A stretch of DNA of 64,000 nt from Rubrivivax sp. (GTDB taxonomy: Bacteria; Pseudomonadota; Gammaproteobacteria; Burkholderiales; Burkholderiaceae_C). Positions 1 through 11,247 of the stretch are shown here, piece after piece. The translations under genes and the position numbers were made by a program. Under the pieces are notes generated by a model. It was given only the letters and a program-made list of their open reading frames with translations. It was not told the origin of the DNA and searched no databases. Positions within the stretch are counted from its first letter, which is position 1. The number at the start of each line of letters is the position of its first letter. The stretch is from contig JALHMT010000012.1 in NCBI GenBank assembly GCA_022843905.1, forward strand, positions 1-64,000. The letters run 5' to 3'.

Positions 1-51
1 CGGCTGTGACTTCCCGGGGATCCCAGCCAGCCACTACCGGCGGCGCCGCCC

Positions 52-2732
<2,681 letters not shown>

Positions 2733-3782
2733 TCAGTTCGTGCGGTTCGCAAAGGCTTTAAGCACCGGATCGCGGTCGATCAGCTTCAGGTAGTCGTCGA
2801 CGACGTAGGTCTTGGGGTCGGGCAGGGCCTCGTCGGCACGCAGCGAGCCCACTTCCTTCATGAAGGCCGCGATGGCGTTCATCGACTTGTCGGCGTTCGA
2901 AGGCTGCGCGCCGCGGTTGAACATCGCGAGCTGGGCCGCCAGGTCGAAGGTCGGACGCAGGTCGAACTCCTTGTTCATCGCCGCTTCGGAGATGACCACG
3001 CCACCGGCCTCGTAGTGCTTCTTCATCATCGCCAGGCCTTCGGCCCGGTTGGCGGCCAGGAAGCGCTGCGCGCGCAGGTAGACGGCCAGGAAGCGCGCCA
3101 CCAGCTGCGGGTTCTCCTTGGCCCATTCGGCGCGCACCACTATGTTGCCCGGCACCATCACGCCGGCGTCCTTGCCCGAGCACAGCGGCTTGGCGCCGGC
3201 CTTCTCTTCCACCGTGTAGGTGTTGGGCGCCCACAGGCCGCCCACCGAGGCGCTGCCCGAGCTCATCGCGGCGATGATCTCGGCCTGGCCCATCGAACGC
3301 ACGGTGACGTCGGCCTTGCCCAGGCCGAACTTCTGCAGGCAGGAACGTGCCGCGAGGTCGACCGTCGAGTTGCCGGTGAGGAACACCGTGCCGCCCTTCA
3401 GCGAGGCCGGGTTCCTGATGATCGCGTCGGCGTTGGGGCCGTTGACGTACAGGCCGTTGGTGGCCGACTGGTCGTCGCTGAAGGCGATGGTGTGCAGGCC
3501 GAAGCGCACGGCGCCCAGCACCGCAGGCACGCTGCCGGTGTAGCCCACGTCCCAGCTCTTGCTGGCGGCGATCTGCGGCGCGCCGGCCGGGAAGTTGGTG
3601 ATGGTGACCTTCAGGCCGACGTCCTTCCACCAGCCTTTCTGCTCGGCCACCAGGAAGGGCACCGAGCCCAGCAGCGCGGGCTGCGAGCTGATGCGCACTT
3701 CCTTCAGGTCCTGCGCCAGCGCGGCTGTGGTGGCCAGGGCCGCCAGCGCGGCGACCATCGTGTTCAGGATCAGCTTCTTCAT
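2733..3782 (-). CDS. ABC transporter periplasmic receptor (SsuA/TauA/NMT1 type)
   Basis: 349 residues. The N-terminus is a classic Sec signal peptide: MKK, a hydrophobic stretch rich in Ala/Leu, and a cleavage site near ALAQ. The mature part reads like the NMT1/sulfonate/taurine receptor family, with phrases such as VRISSQPALLG near the start and LVARFLAVYLRA in the second lobe. It should bind the substrate in the periplasm and deliver it to the two permeases encoded upstream. The gene follows the ATPase with a 55-base gap and precedes the HisD-like gene. Families of this fold serve sulfonates, nitrate, thiamine precursors and aromatic acids, so substrate identity is open. Confidence 0.85.
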   Translation of the reverse strand: MKKLILNTMVAALAALATTAALAQDLKEVRISSQPALLGSVPFLVAEQKGWWKDVGLKVTITNFPAGAPQIAASKSWDVGYTGSVPAVLGAVRFGLHTIAFSDDQSATNGLYVNGPNADAIIRNPASLKGGTVFLTGNSTVDLAARSCLQKFGLGKADVTVRSMGQAEIIAAMSSGSASVGGLWAPNTYTVEEKAGAKPLCSGKDAGVMVPGNIVVRAEWAKENPQLVARFLAVYLRAQRFLAANRAEGLAMMKKHYEAGGVVISEAAMNKEFDLRPTFDLAAQLAMFNRGAQPSNADKSMNAIAAFMKEVGSLRADEALPDPKTYVVDDYLKLIDRDPVLKAFANRTN

Positions 3783-3837
3783 GGTGAGGGGCTCCAGGTG
3801 GGGACAAAGAACGGGGTGGGGGGTCGATGGGGGCAGG

Positions 3838-4635
3838 TCAGTGGTCGCCCGGGTCGTGCTGCTCGCGCAGCAGGCGCCAGATGCGGGTGCGCAGGTGCAC
3901 GAAGGACTCGAGGTCCATCACGTCCTCGATGCGTTCGTGCCGCTGCCAGTTCTCGGCCTCGCGCACGGGCTTGATGTCGATGATTTCCTTGATGGCGCCG
4001 GGGCGGCGCGTCATCACCACCACGCGATCGGCCAGGTAGACGGCTTCCTCGACCGCGTGCGTGATGAACATGACGGTGCGCGGATTCGCGCGGCCCACGC
4101 GCAGCAGCTCTTCCTGCATCACCGTGCGCGTCTGCGCGTCGAGCGCGCCGAAGGGCTCGTCCATCAGCAGCACGTCGGGGTTCAGCACGTAGGCGCGCGC
4201 GATGGCCACGCGCTGCTGCATGCCGCCCGACAGCTGGTGCGGGTAGGCCGTCTCGTAGCCTTCCAGGTTCATCAGCTTCAGGCTGCCCGCCACGCGCTCG
4301 GCGGCTTCGTCGCCGGGCACGCCCAGCGAGCGCAGGCCGAAGCGGATGTTGTCCTGCACCGTCTTCCAGGGGAACAGCGCGAACTGCTGGAACACCACGG
4401 CGCGGTCGGGCCCGGGCTTGGTGACCGTCTTGCCGCCCACCTTCACGCTGCCGCTGCTGGGGAACTCCAGGCCTGCGGCCATGCGCATGCAGGTGGTCTT
4501 GCCGCAGCCCGAAGGGCCGACCACCGCGACGAACTCGTGCTCGCGGCAGACGAAGCTCACGCGGTCGAGCGCCAGGAACTCCTTGCCGTCGCGGCGGAAA
4601 CTGCGGGACACGTTGTCGAGCACGATGTCGGCCAT
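3838..4635 (-). CDS. ABC transporter ATP-binding protein (SsuB/TauB class)
   Basis: 265 residues. Walker A is GPSGCGKTT (40-48), the Q-loop lies in VVFQQFALFPW, the ABC signature is LSGGMQQ (135-141), and Walker B with the catalytic Glu is VLLMDEP (155-161). The length and the FALFPWKTV segment match the nitrate/sulfonate/taurine ATPase subfamily. It is a cytoplasmic subunit that energises uptake through the permeases at 4642-5421 and 5560-6336. Only 6 bases separate it from the upstream permease, so the two are co-translated. A downstream C-terminal extension of about 40 residues after the switch His region is normal for the family. Confidence 0.92.
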   Translation of the reverse strand: MADIVLDNVSRSFRRDGKEFLALDRVSFVCREHEFVAVVGPSGCGKTTCMRMAAGLEFPSSGSVKVGGKTVTKPGPDRAVVFQQFALFPWKTVQDNIRFGLRSLGVPGDEAAERVAGSLKLMNLEGYETAYPHQLSGGMQQRVAIARAYVLNPDVLLMDEPFGALDAQTRTVMQEELLRVGRANPRTVMFITHAVEEAVYLADRVVVMTRRPGAIKEIIDIKPVREAENWQRHERIEDVMDLESFVHLRTRIWRLLREQHDPGDH

Positions 4636-4641
4636 GGCGGG

Positions 4642-5421
4642 TCAGAGTCCTCGTTGACGTTGGATGCGCAGCTCGACTCCGCGCAGCGCGACGTCGATCA
4701 ACATGCCGAACAGGCCCACCGTGATCATGCCGACCATCACGATGGAGGTGTCCAGCGCGCCCTGGCCGCGCACCATCATCAGGCCGATGCCGCTGTTGGC
4801 GGCGATGAGCTCGGCGCCGATCAGGCTCTGCCAGCCCGAGCCCGCGCTGATGCGCAGCCCGGCGATGATGGACGGCAGCGAGGCCGGCAGCAGCACCTCG
4901 CGCACGATGCGCAGGCCCGAGGCGCCGTAGACCTGTGCCGCCTCGACATAGCGGCGGTCGACGAAGCGCGCGCCGCGGTAGGCGTTGATGAGGCAGGGCG
5001 GGAAGGCGCCGGCGAAGATGATCAGCGTCGGCCCGCCGATGCCGGTGCCGAACCACAGCGCGGCGAAGGGCACCCAGGCGATGGGCGCGATGAAGCGCAG
5101 GCTGTCGAACAGCGGCGTGAGGATCTTGTCGAGCCAGCCGTACCAGCCCATCAGCAGGCCCAGCGGCACGCCGATGGCCGCGGCCAGCAGGAAGCCGCGC
5201 AGGTAGCGCTCGATGCTGGCGGCCAGGTGGCCCTGCAGCGTGTGGCCCGAGAACGGGGTGGTCAGCAGCGCGAAGCCCCGCTCCACCACGTCCCAGGGCA
5301 GCGGCAGGAAACGCCGCGGCGCCAGTTCGACCCAGGCCGCGAAGGTCCACAGCGCGAAGAAGGCGACCAGGCCGGTGATGGACAGCATCACCAGGCGCGA
5401 GCGGGTCAGCGGTTCACCCAT
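4642..5421 (-). CDS. ABC transporter permease (SsuC/TauC class), first of two
   Basis: 259 residues with about six hydrophobic segments. The EAA loop that docks with the ATPase reads EAAQVYGASGLRIVREVLLPASLP. It is an inner-membrane protein of the BPD_transp_1 family. The operon carries a second, different permease immediately upstream, so the channel is probably a heterodimer; taurine and alkanesulfonate systems normally use one permease gene. The start at MGEPLTRSRLVML keeps a short cytoplasmic leader before the first membrane helix. Confidence 0.88.
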   Translation of the reverse strand: MGEPLTRSRLVMLSITGLVAFFALWTFAAWVELAPRRFLPLPWDVVERGFALLTTPFSGHTLQGHLAASIERYLRGFLLAAAIGVPLGLLMGWYGWLDKILTPLFDSLRFIAPIAWVPFAALWFGTGIGGPTLIIFAGAFPPCLINAYRGARFVDRRYVEAAQVYGASGLRIVREVLLPASLPSIIAGLRISAGSGWQSLIGAELIAANSGIGLMMVRGQGALDTSIVMVGMITVGLFGMLIDVALRGVELRIQRQRGL

Positions 5422-5500
5422 GGCCGGCCTCCCTGCAGTTCACAGCGACGCTGGATGCACGAACCCACTGCATCAAGCTGACGCCGCGGACGGGCTTGGC

Positions 5501-5555
5501 CCGGCCGCTGGGGTCGCCCCCTTGAGGGGGTGCGGCGAAGCCGCTACGGGGGTGG
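5501..5555. repeat. Intergenic double-hairpin repeat, copy 2
   Basis: CCCCC-TTGA-GGGGG (5517-5530) followed by GCGGC-GAA-GCCGC (5532-5544) and ACGGGGGTGG. Compared with copy 1, the second stem changes on both sides so that pairing is kept, which points to selection on structure. It lies between the two permease genes of the same operon. Confidence 0.7.
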
Positions 5556-5559
5556 TCCA

Positions 5560-6336
5560 TCATTCCCGCCAGGGCATGCTGCGGCGTTCAATGAAGTCCA
5601 GGATGGCGGTGAGCGCGAAGCCCACGACGGCCACCGCCACCATGCCGACCAGGATCATCGCGGGATAGATGTCCAGCCCCGCCTGGTACAGCACCTTGCC
5701 GACGCCCAGCAGCGCGCCCAGCAGCTCGGCCGCCACCAGCGCGGTGAGGCAGGCCTGCAGCGACAGGCGCAGGCCGGTGAAGATGGACGGCAGCGCGCCG
5801 GGCACGATGACGTCCTTCACCAGCAGCCAGCCGCTCACGCCCAGCATGCGGCTGGCCTCGACCATGGGCCGCTCGATGTTGCGCACGCCCGTGTAGCTGT
5901 TGATGACCGAGGGCACGAAGGCCGCGAACCACAGGATCATCACCTTGGCCGCGTCGTCCAGGCCCAGCCACACGATGGCCAGCGGGATCCAGGCCAGCGC
6001 GGGGATGGGCCGGATGAGCAGGAAGATGGGGTTGATCAGCGCGTCGGCGCGCCGGCTCCAGCCCATCCACAGCCCCAGCGGCACGCCCACCGCGGTGGCT
6101 GCGAAGAAGCCCATCAGGATCAGCTTCACGCTCTGCAGCACGTGTTCGTGCAGGCGGCCCTCGGCGAAGCCTTCGCCGATGAGCATCTGGCGCGCCGCCG
6201 CCATGAACTGCTCGGGGCTCGGAAAGACCTGCTTGTCGATGAAGCCGGTGTTCGAGCCGACGATCCAGAACGCAAGCACCGTGCCCACCGAGGCCAGGCC
6301 GGTCCAGAGTCGGGAGGCGTCGCGCCGAGGGTTCAT
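5560..6336 (-). CDS. ABC transporter permease (SsuC/TauC class), second of two
   Basis: 258 residues from MNPRRDASRLW; an in-frame ATG 57 bases further upstream would add a non-hydrophobic leader and is less likely. About six membrane spans are visible and the EAA loop reads EASRMLGVSGWLLVKDVIVPGALP. It differs clearly in sequence from the neighbouring permease, so it is not a recent duplicate. It is the promoter-proximal gene of the minus-strand operon and faces the divergent MocR regulator across about 115 bases. Confidence 0.88.
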   Translation of the reverse strand: MNPRRDASRLWTGLASVGTVLAFWIVGSNTGFIDKQVFPSPEQFMAAARQMLIGEGFAEGRLHEHVLQSVKLILMGFFAATAVGVPLGLWMGWSRRADALINPIFLLIRPIPALAWIPLAIVWLGLDDAAKVMILWFAAFVPSVINSYTGVRNIERPMVEASRMLGVSGWLLVKDVIVPGALPSIFTGLRLSLQACLTALVAAELLGALLGVGKVLYQAGLDIYPAMILVGMVAVAVVGFALTAILDFIERRSMPWRE

Positions 6337-6387
6337 GCTGGGTCGCAACCTTATCGATCCGCTGCCCGGTGGATTAACACCAGATAC

Positions 6388-6403
6388 GATCAATCGATCA
6401 ATC
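6388..6403. promoter_or_regulatory. Candidate operator: tandem GATCAATC repeat
   Basis: GATCAATC occurs twice in direct tandem in the 115-base divergent promoter region between the ABC operon (start 6336) and the MocR regulator (start 6452). MocR-type regulators commonly bind short direct repeats near their own promoter, so this is a plausible site. No footprint-like symmetry beyond the tandem is visible. Confidence 0.45.
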
Positions 6404-6451
6404 CAGAAACCCGGTGATTTCCTTCGGGTTCACCCTGATGAAGGAGGCCGC

Positions 6452-7972
6452 ATGGCCCGGCAGACACGCACCAGCGACCTGATGTGGCGCAGAGTCTTCA
6501 AGCGTTTCGAGGGCGGCTCGGGCACGCTGCAGGGGCAGCTGCGCGACATGCTGGTGCACCTGGTGATGGAAGGCTTCCTGACGCCGGGGCAGGCGCTGCC
6601 GTCGAGCCGGCTGCTGGCCGAGAGCCTGTCGATCTCGCGCACCACGGTCATGCTGGCGCTGCAGGCACTGGCCGACAAGGGGCTCGTCGTCGGCCTGGCG
6701 CGCAGCGGATACTTCGTCAGCGCACAGTTGCAGGCCACCTACCTGGGGGCGCGCCAGCGCGCCGACACGACGCCCGAGCCTTCGGCGGTGCGCTGGGACA
6801 CGCGGCTCAAGCTGCGGCCCTCGGAGCAGCGCAACATCGTCAAGCCGGCCGACTGGCAGCAGCAGCCCTATCCCTTCATCTACGGCCAGTTCGACGCCAC
6901 GCTGTTCCCCGGGGCCGATTGGCGCGAGTGCGTGCTGGAGTCGCTGCAGACGCGCACGCTGCGTCGCTGGGCGCCCGACCACATCGACCGCGACGACGAC
7001 GCGCTGGTCGAGCAGATCCACCGCCGCCTGCTGCCGGCGCGCGGCATCTGGGCCGAACGCGAGCAGATCCTCGTCACCTCGGGCGCGCAGCAGGCCACCT
7101 TCCTGCTGGCCCAGCTGCTGGTGGGCAGCAACACCGTGGTGGGCATCGAGAACCCCGGCTACCCCGACGCGCGCAACAACTTCCTGCTGCGCACGCGCCA
7201 CGTGAAGGCGCTGCGCGTGGATGACGAAGGCCTGGTGCTGGGCAGTGCGCTGTCGGGCTGCCGCTATGTCTACGTCACGCCCAGCCACCAGTGCCCGACC
7301 ACGGTGACGATGCCGCTGCAGCGCCGGCTGGACCTGCTGGCACGCGCCGAGCGCGAGGACTTCGTGGTCATCGAGGACGACCACGAGAGCGAGCTGAACT
7401 TCTCCGGCGAACCCACGCCGGCGCTGAAGAGCCTGGACGCCAGCGGGCGCGTGATCTACATGGGCAGCCTGTCCAAGACCCTGGCGCACGGCCTGCGCCT
7501 GGGCTACCTGGTGGCGCCGGCCGAGCTGGTGCGCGAGCTGCGTGCGCTGCGTCGGCTGATGATGCGGCACGTGCCCACCAACAACCAGCAGGCCGCGGCC
7601 AGCTTCATTGCCCACGGCCACCAGGAAGCCTTCGTGCGCCGGCTCAACGTGGCCTACCGCGACCGGGCGCGCACCTTGCGTGCGGCGCTGGCGGCGCACG
7701 TGCCGGGGCTGCAGGCGGTGTCGGCGCAGGGTGGCTCGGCGTTGTGGGCCAGTGCCGGCAAGGACGTCGACACGCGCGAGCTGGCCGCGCGGCTCTACAA
7801 GCTGGGCGTGGTGGTGGAGCCGGGTGACGTGTTCTTCGCCGGCACGCGGCGGCCGCGGCACCACCTGCGCATCGGCTACTCGTCGATCCCCGTCGAGCGC
7901 ATCGAGGCCGGCGTGCGCGTGATCGGCGGCGAGCTGGCGCAGCTGTCGCGGGCGGGTGCGCGGCGGCCGTAG
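6452..7972 (+). CDS. MocR-type transcriptional regulator (GntR wHTH fused to aminotransferase domain)
   Basis: 506 residues. A GntR winged helix-turn-helix occupies roughly residues 25-90 (LPSSRLLAESLSISRTTV). A fold-type I aminotransferase-like domain follows from about 125, with the PLP lysine in GSLSKTLAHGLRLGY (K342). Such proteins use PLP, often as an adduct with an amine ligand, to sense metabolites; TauR, PdxR and GabR are examples. The ATG at 6452 is preceded by AAGGAGG at 6441-6447. Its position, divergent from the ABC/HisD-like/DegT operon, makes it the likely local regulator, and an amine-bearing substrate would fit. Confidence 0.92.
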   Translation: MARQTRTSDLMWRRVFKRFEGGSGTLQGQLRDMLVHLVMEGFLTPGQALPSSRLLAESLSISRTTVMLALQALADKGLVVGLARSGYFVSAQLQATYLGARQRADTTPEPSAVRWDTRLKLRPSEQRNIVKPADWQQQPYPFIYGQFDATLFPGADWRECVLESLQTRTLRRWAPDHIDRDDDALVEQIHRRLLPARGIWAEREQILVTSGAQQATFLLAQLLVGSNTVVGIENPGYPDARNNFLLRTRHVKALRVDDEGLVLGSALSGCRYVYVTPSHQCPTTVTMPLQRRLDLLARAEREDFVVIEDDHESELNFSGEPTPALKSLDASGRVIYMGSLSKTLAHGLRLGYLVAPAELVRELRALRRLMMRHVPTNNQQAAASFIAHGHQEAFVRRLNVAYRDRARTLRAALAAHVPGLQAVSAQGGSALWASAGKDVDTRELAARLYKLGVVVEPGDVFFAGTRRPRHHLRIGYSSIPVERIEAGVRVIGGELAQLSRAGARRP

Positions 7973-7986
7973 GGCGGAGCCCACTC

Positions 7987-8008
7987 GCACCCGGCCGGGC
8001 CCGGGTGC
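7987..8008. terminator. GC-rich hairpin between convergent genes
   Basis: GCACCCGG, a 6-base loop and CCGGGTGC form a perfect 8-bp stem just after the MocR stop codon and ahead of the convergent Bug receptor gene. There is no T-run after it, so intrinsic termination is uncertain. The rest of 8009-8204 shows nothing recognisable. Confidence 0.4.
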
Positions 8009-8204
8009 CACCGCCAGACTCAGGCATGCGCAGCGACTTTGCCGTGGGCCCGGCTCTCGATCGTCGTCAGGCCTGATCGTCGAGCAGGCAGGTCTCCCAG
8101 GTCGACGCCTGCGGACCTTGAGGTGCTGAGCCCGGGCCCAACGATGTCCCGGGGATCTCTCAAGCTGCGCTGGAGGCGGTGCAGCGGCACCGCAGCCCGT
8201 TCGT

Positions 8205-9179
8205 TCAGTCCGCCTGCAGGCCGATGCGCCTGACCACCGCGCCCCAGGTCTTGAAGTCCGCCGCCAGGCGCGTGGCGGTGGCTTCGGGCGAATCCGCCAC
8301 CACGGCCTGGTCGCTCAGGCGCAGCCGCTCGGCCACGTCGGCTTGCCGCAGCGCATCACCGAGCGCCTTGGTCATGGACTCGACGATGGGCCGGGGCGTG
8401 CCCTTGGGCGCATGGAGCACCAGCGAGAAGGTCGCGTCGAATCCCGGGAAGCCGGCTTCGGCGACCGTGGGCACCTCGGGCAGCAGCAGCGAGCGCCTGG
8501 CGCCGGACACGGCCAGGGCCACCAGCTTGCCCGCGGTCACCTGGGGCAGCACCGTCGGGCCGGCCAGGAAGCCGCAATCGACCTGACCCCCCATGACGTC
8601 CTGCATGGCGGGCGCCGGGCCCTTGTAGGGCACATGGGTCATGTCGATGCCCGCCACGCCCTTGAAGAGTTCGGTGGTCAGGTGCCCCGGTGAACCGGCA
8701 CCGCCCGAGGCATAGCTCAACGGCCTGGCCTTGGCCAGGCGGACCAGGTCGGCCACCGTCTTCAGCCCGAGCCCCGGGTGGCAGACGAGGGTCTGGCTGA
8801 AGGCGCTGGCGCGCATCACGGGCACCAGGTCTTCGGGCTTGAAGACCAGCTTGGGGTAGACATGCGGGTTCACGGTCAGCTGCGTGTCGGTCGTCCACAG
8901 CCAGGTGTAGCCGTCGGGCGCAGCGCGCGCCGCCTCGGCGGTGCCGATGTTGCCCGCGGCACCGGGCTTGTTGTCGATGAGCAAGGGCTGCTTCAGCACG
9001 GGCTGCATCTTGTCGATGGCGGCGCGCAGCACGATGTCCGACGGGCCGCCGGGCGGCAGCGGCACGATGATGCGCACGGGTTTGTCGGGCCAGCTGCCCT
9101 GGGCGTGCACGCCCAGGGTGGAAGCCAGGCCCAGGGTCAGGGCCAGGGCGGTGGCGGTCATCGAGCGGCGGGTGTTCAT
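8205..9179 (-). CDS. Bug/TctC-family tripartite transporter receptor
   Basis: 324 residues. Sec signal MNTRRSMTATALALTLGL ending near VHAQG, then the family hallmarks RIIVPLPPGGPSD, DNKPGAAGNIG and VPYKGPAPAMQDV. It is a periplasmic solute receptor, normally for small carboxylates, working with a TctAB-type membrane pair. None is adjacent, so it is an orphan receptor. The start is fixed by AAAAGGAGACAAGCCC just upstream. It converges on the MocR gene, and its upstream neighbour, the winged-helix/TPR regulator, points the same way. Confidence 0.9.
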   Translation of the reverse strand: MNTRRSMTATALALTLGLASTLGVHAQGSWPDKPVRIIVPLPPGGPSDIVLRAAIDKMQPVLKQPLLIDNKPGAAGNIGTAEAARAAPDGYTWLWTTDTQLTVNPHVYPKLVFKPEDLVPVMRASAFSQTLVCHPGLGLKTVADLVRLAKARPLSYASGGAGSPGHLTTELFKGVAGIDMTHVPYKGPAPAMQDVMGGQVDCGFLAGPTVLPQVTAGKLVALAVSGARRSLLLPEVPTVAEAGFPGFDATFSLVLHAPKGTPRPIVESMTKALGDALRQADVAERLRLSDQAVVADSPEATATRLAADFKTWGAVVRRIGLQAD

Positions 9180-9337
9180 CGGGCTTGTCTCCTTTTGGGC
9201 CTCGGGTGAAGTAGAGCATGTCGCTGCCCGGTCGGTAAACTGGCGTGACGCGGCCTGCCGCCGCGCTGGCGCGCCTGCTGACGGAGATCGGCCGCACGCT
9301 GTTGAAGCGGGGCTGAGCGCCGCTGGGGCGCCGTGGC

Positions 9338-11002
9338 TCATTGCGCCGGCAAGCCCGCTTCGCGCAGCGTGTCCAGCAGCTGATCCAGCTGCGCCAAGCA
9401 GGCCGGGTCGAAAGTGGGCGCGTAGGTGGTGCGGACCGCGGCCAGGCTGCCGAAGGCCGGGTGTTCGCGGCGCAGCGTGGCCACCCACTCGCGGGCTTGA
9501 TCCAGCGCGCCCAGCCGCCAGGCGGCCACCGCGCCAACCAGAAAGAGCTGCCCGTACGACGGGTTGACCGCCAAGCCGCGCTGCGCCTCATGCAGGGCCG
9601 CCTTCGGGTCACCAGTGGCCACGCTGGCTTCTGCTCGAACCCAGTGCCAGATCACGCGCAGCGGCTCCAGCGGACTCATCTCGAAAGCCTTGTCGCACAG
9701 GGCGCGGGCCTCGTCGTGTCGCCCGTGGCGCTCGGCGGAGTAGGCCAGCAGCCCATACGCGGCCGCATACGACGACGACAGCCGCAGGCAGTGCCGCAAG
9801 GATTCGTCACCCCGTTCGCGCTGCCCCAAGGACCGTGCCGACAGCGACAGCACGTACAGCGCATCGGGGTCGCGCGGGTCGAGCATCACCGCGCGCTCGG
9901 CTTCGGCAAGTGCGCGTGCCAGTTGCTCGGGGCGGGGCTCATCGCTCCAGTGGTAGTTGGCGGCGCGCCAGTCGGCATACGACAGGCACATCCAGCCCTG
10001 GCTCAGATCGGGCGCCAGGGCCACCGCCGAGCGGGCCAGCCGCGTGGCGCGCTGGTTGGTGTCGGGCGTCTGTGCGCGGGCGAACAGCTGCACCCAGGCC
10101 TGCGCGGCGAAGGCGCGTGCCTGCACCTCGGCATCGCTGGCCGGTACCAGGGCTTCGCGGCTGGCCAGGTCGTTGAGCTCGAAGCGCAGCGCCCGCGCCA
10201 GGCGGCCCACCACCACGCCCGCGGTGGCGTGCCAGGCGCTGGCAGGCAGCGTCAGCTCGTCGGCCCAGGTCTGCGTGCCGCGGCGGCCGTCGATCACCTG
10301 CACGCCCACATGCAGCATGTCGCCGCGCTGCTCGAGCTGGCCGTCGACGACGTAGCGCACGCCCAGCTCCTCGGCCAGCTTCTGCGGCGGCGGGTGGCGC
10401 TGGCCGAAGGTGAGCATGGTGCCCAGCGCCACCACGGTCAGGCCCGGCTGTCGCGACAGCTCGAAGATCAGCGCACCGGTGAGGCTCTCGCTCAGGAACG
10501 AGAGCGACTCCGGCAGCCCGCGCATGATGAACGGGAGCACGGCCACCGAGCGCGGGCCCAGGCGCGGCTCGTCGGCCGGCGCGGCAGCGGTACTCGTCAC
10601 CGCCGGGGCGAGCCGATCCAGAGGGGAGACGGTCGGTGGGGCAGCGGCCTCGTGCCCCGCCGGCATCACCGGCTCCACCTTCGTCGCCAGCCGGTAGCCC
10701 TTGCGCGGCACGGTGGCGATGTGGTCCGGCCCCAGCACCTTGCGCAGCTGCGCCACTGCGTCGTAGAGCGAGCTGGGCGTCACCACGAGGCCCGGCCACA
10801 CGGCGTCGAGAAGGTCGTCGGCCAGCACCACCTCGCCGCGCGCCTGGGCCAGCACCACCAGCAGCCGCATGGTGCGGGGCTCGAGCTTGTGCGCGGGCCC
10901 CCCCTGTCCCGCCTGTCCCGCCACCTCGTCCCGGGACACCCACACCTGCCATGGGCCCAGGCTGAATCGGTCAGGCAGTGGGTGAGCGGCGGAGGTGTTC
11001 AC
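9338..11002 (-). CDS. CadC-like winged-helix regulator with TolB-like and TPR regions
   Basis: 554 residues from a proposed GTG start (VNTSAAHPLPDRF). An OmpR/CadC-type winged helix spans about residues 10-105 (LEPRTMRLLVVLAQARGEVV, then VPRKGYRLA). Next is a region opening with RSVAVLPF that resembles the TolB-like sensor module of adenylate-cyclase and CadC relatives. A TPR-rich C-terminal half runs from about 330 to the end. There is no membrane segment, so it is a soluble DNA-binding regulator. A longer reading from an ATG at 11107 would run through the 14-bp repeated element at 11054-11067, so the GTG is preferred. It diverges from the Bug receptor gene at 11248. Confidence 0.8.
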   Translation of the reverse strand: MNTSAAHPLPDRFSLGPWQVWVSRDEVAGQAGQGGPAHKLEPRTMRLLVVLAQARGEVVLADDLLDAVWPGLVVTPSSLYDAVAQLRKVLGPDHIATVPRKGYRLATKVEPVMPAGHEAAAPPTVSPLDRLAPAVTSTAAAPADEPRLGPRSVAVLPFIMRGLPESLSFLSESLTGALIFELSRQPGLTVVALGTMLTFGQRHPPPQKLAEELGVRYVVDGQLEQRGDMLHVGVQVIDGRRGTQTWADELTLPASAWHATAGVVVGRLARALRFELNDLASREALVPASDAEVQARAFAAQAWVQLFARAQTPDTNQRATRLARSAVALAPDLSQGWMCLSYADWRAANYHWSDEPRPEQLARALAEAERAVMLDPRDPDALYVLSLSARSLGQRERGDESLRHCLRLSSSYAAAYGLLAYSAERHGRHDEARALCDKAFEMSPLEPLRVIWHWVRAEASVATGDPKAALHEAQRGLAVNPSYGQLFLVGAVAAWRLGALDQAREWVATLRREHPAFGSLAAVRTTYAPTFDPACLAQLDQLLDTLREAGLPAQ

Positions 11003-11053
11003 AGGCGCCCATGATGCCCCACGGCCGCGTCCCTTCCACCCAGCGCCGAGCGC

Positions 11054-11085
11054 GTTTAGGAACGTTTCGAATCGCTTAAGACCGC
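11054..11085. promoter_or_regulatory. Repeated promoter element, copy 1 (GTTTAGGAACGTTT)
   Basis: GTTTAGGAACGTTT at 11054-11067 recurs exactly at 12666-12679. The next 17 bases also resemble each other, ending in AAGAC in both copies. This copy lies 52 bases upstream of the winged-helix/TPR regulator start and in the shared promoter region of the divergent Bug receptor gene. It may be the regulator's operator or a common promoter. Confidence 0.5.
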
Positions 11086-11247
11086 CCTGGCCGGGGACCG
11101 GCAACACTGCCGCTGTCCCGCACTGTCCTGCGCTTTGGGCACGGCCGGCACGGGTCTGAGAAATCCCCGAGAAGACCTTGAGCCCCGCCTCAGCCTAGGC
11201 CGCGAGCCTGGGGCCACGATGCCGACACCCCAACCGAGGAGATCGAC

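Noticed and set aside
9338-11107. Start of the winged-helix/TPR regulator at ATG 11107
   Set aside because: That extension would translate the 14-bp element repeated at 12666, which is better explained as a promoter element; the GTG at 11002 fits the domain start.
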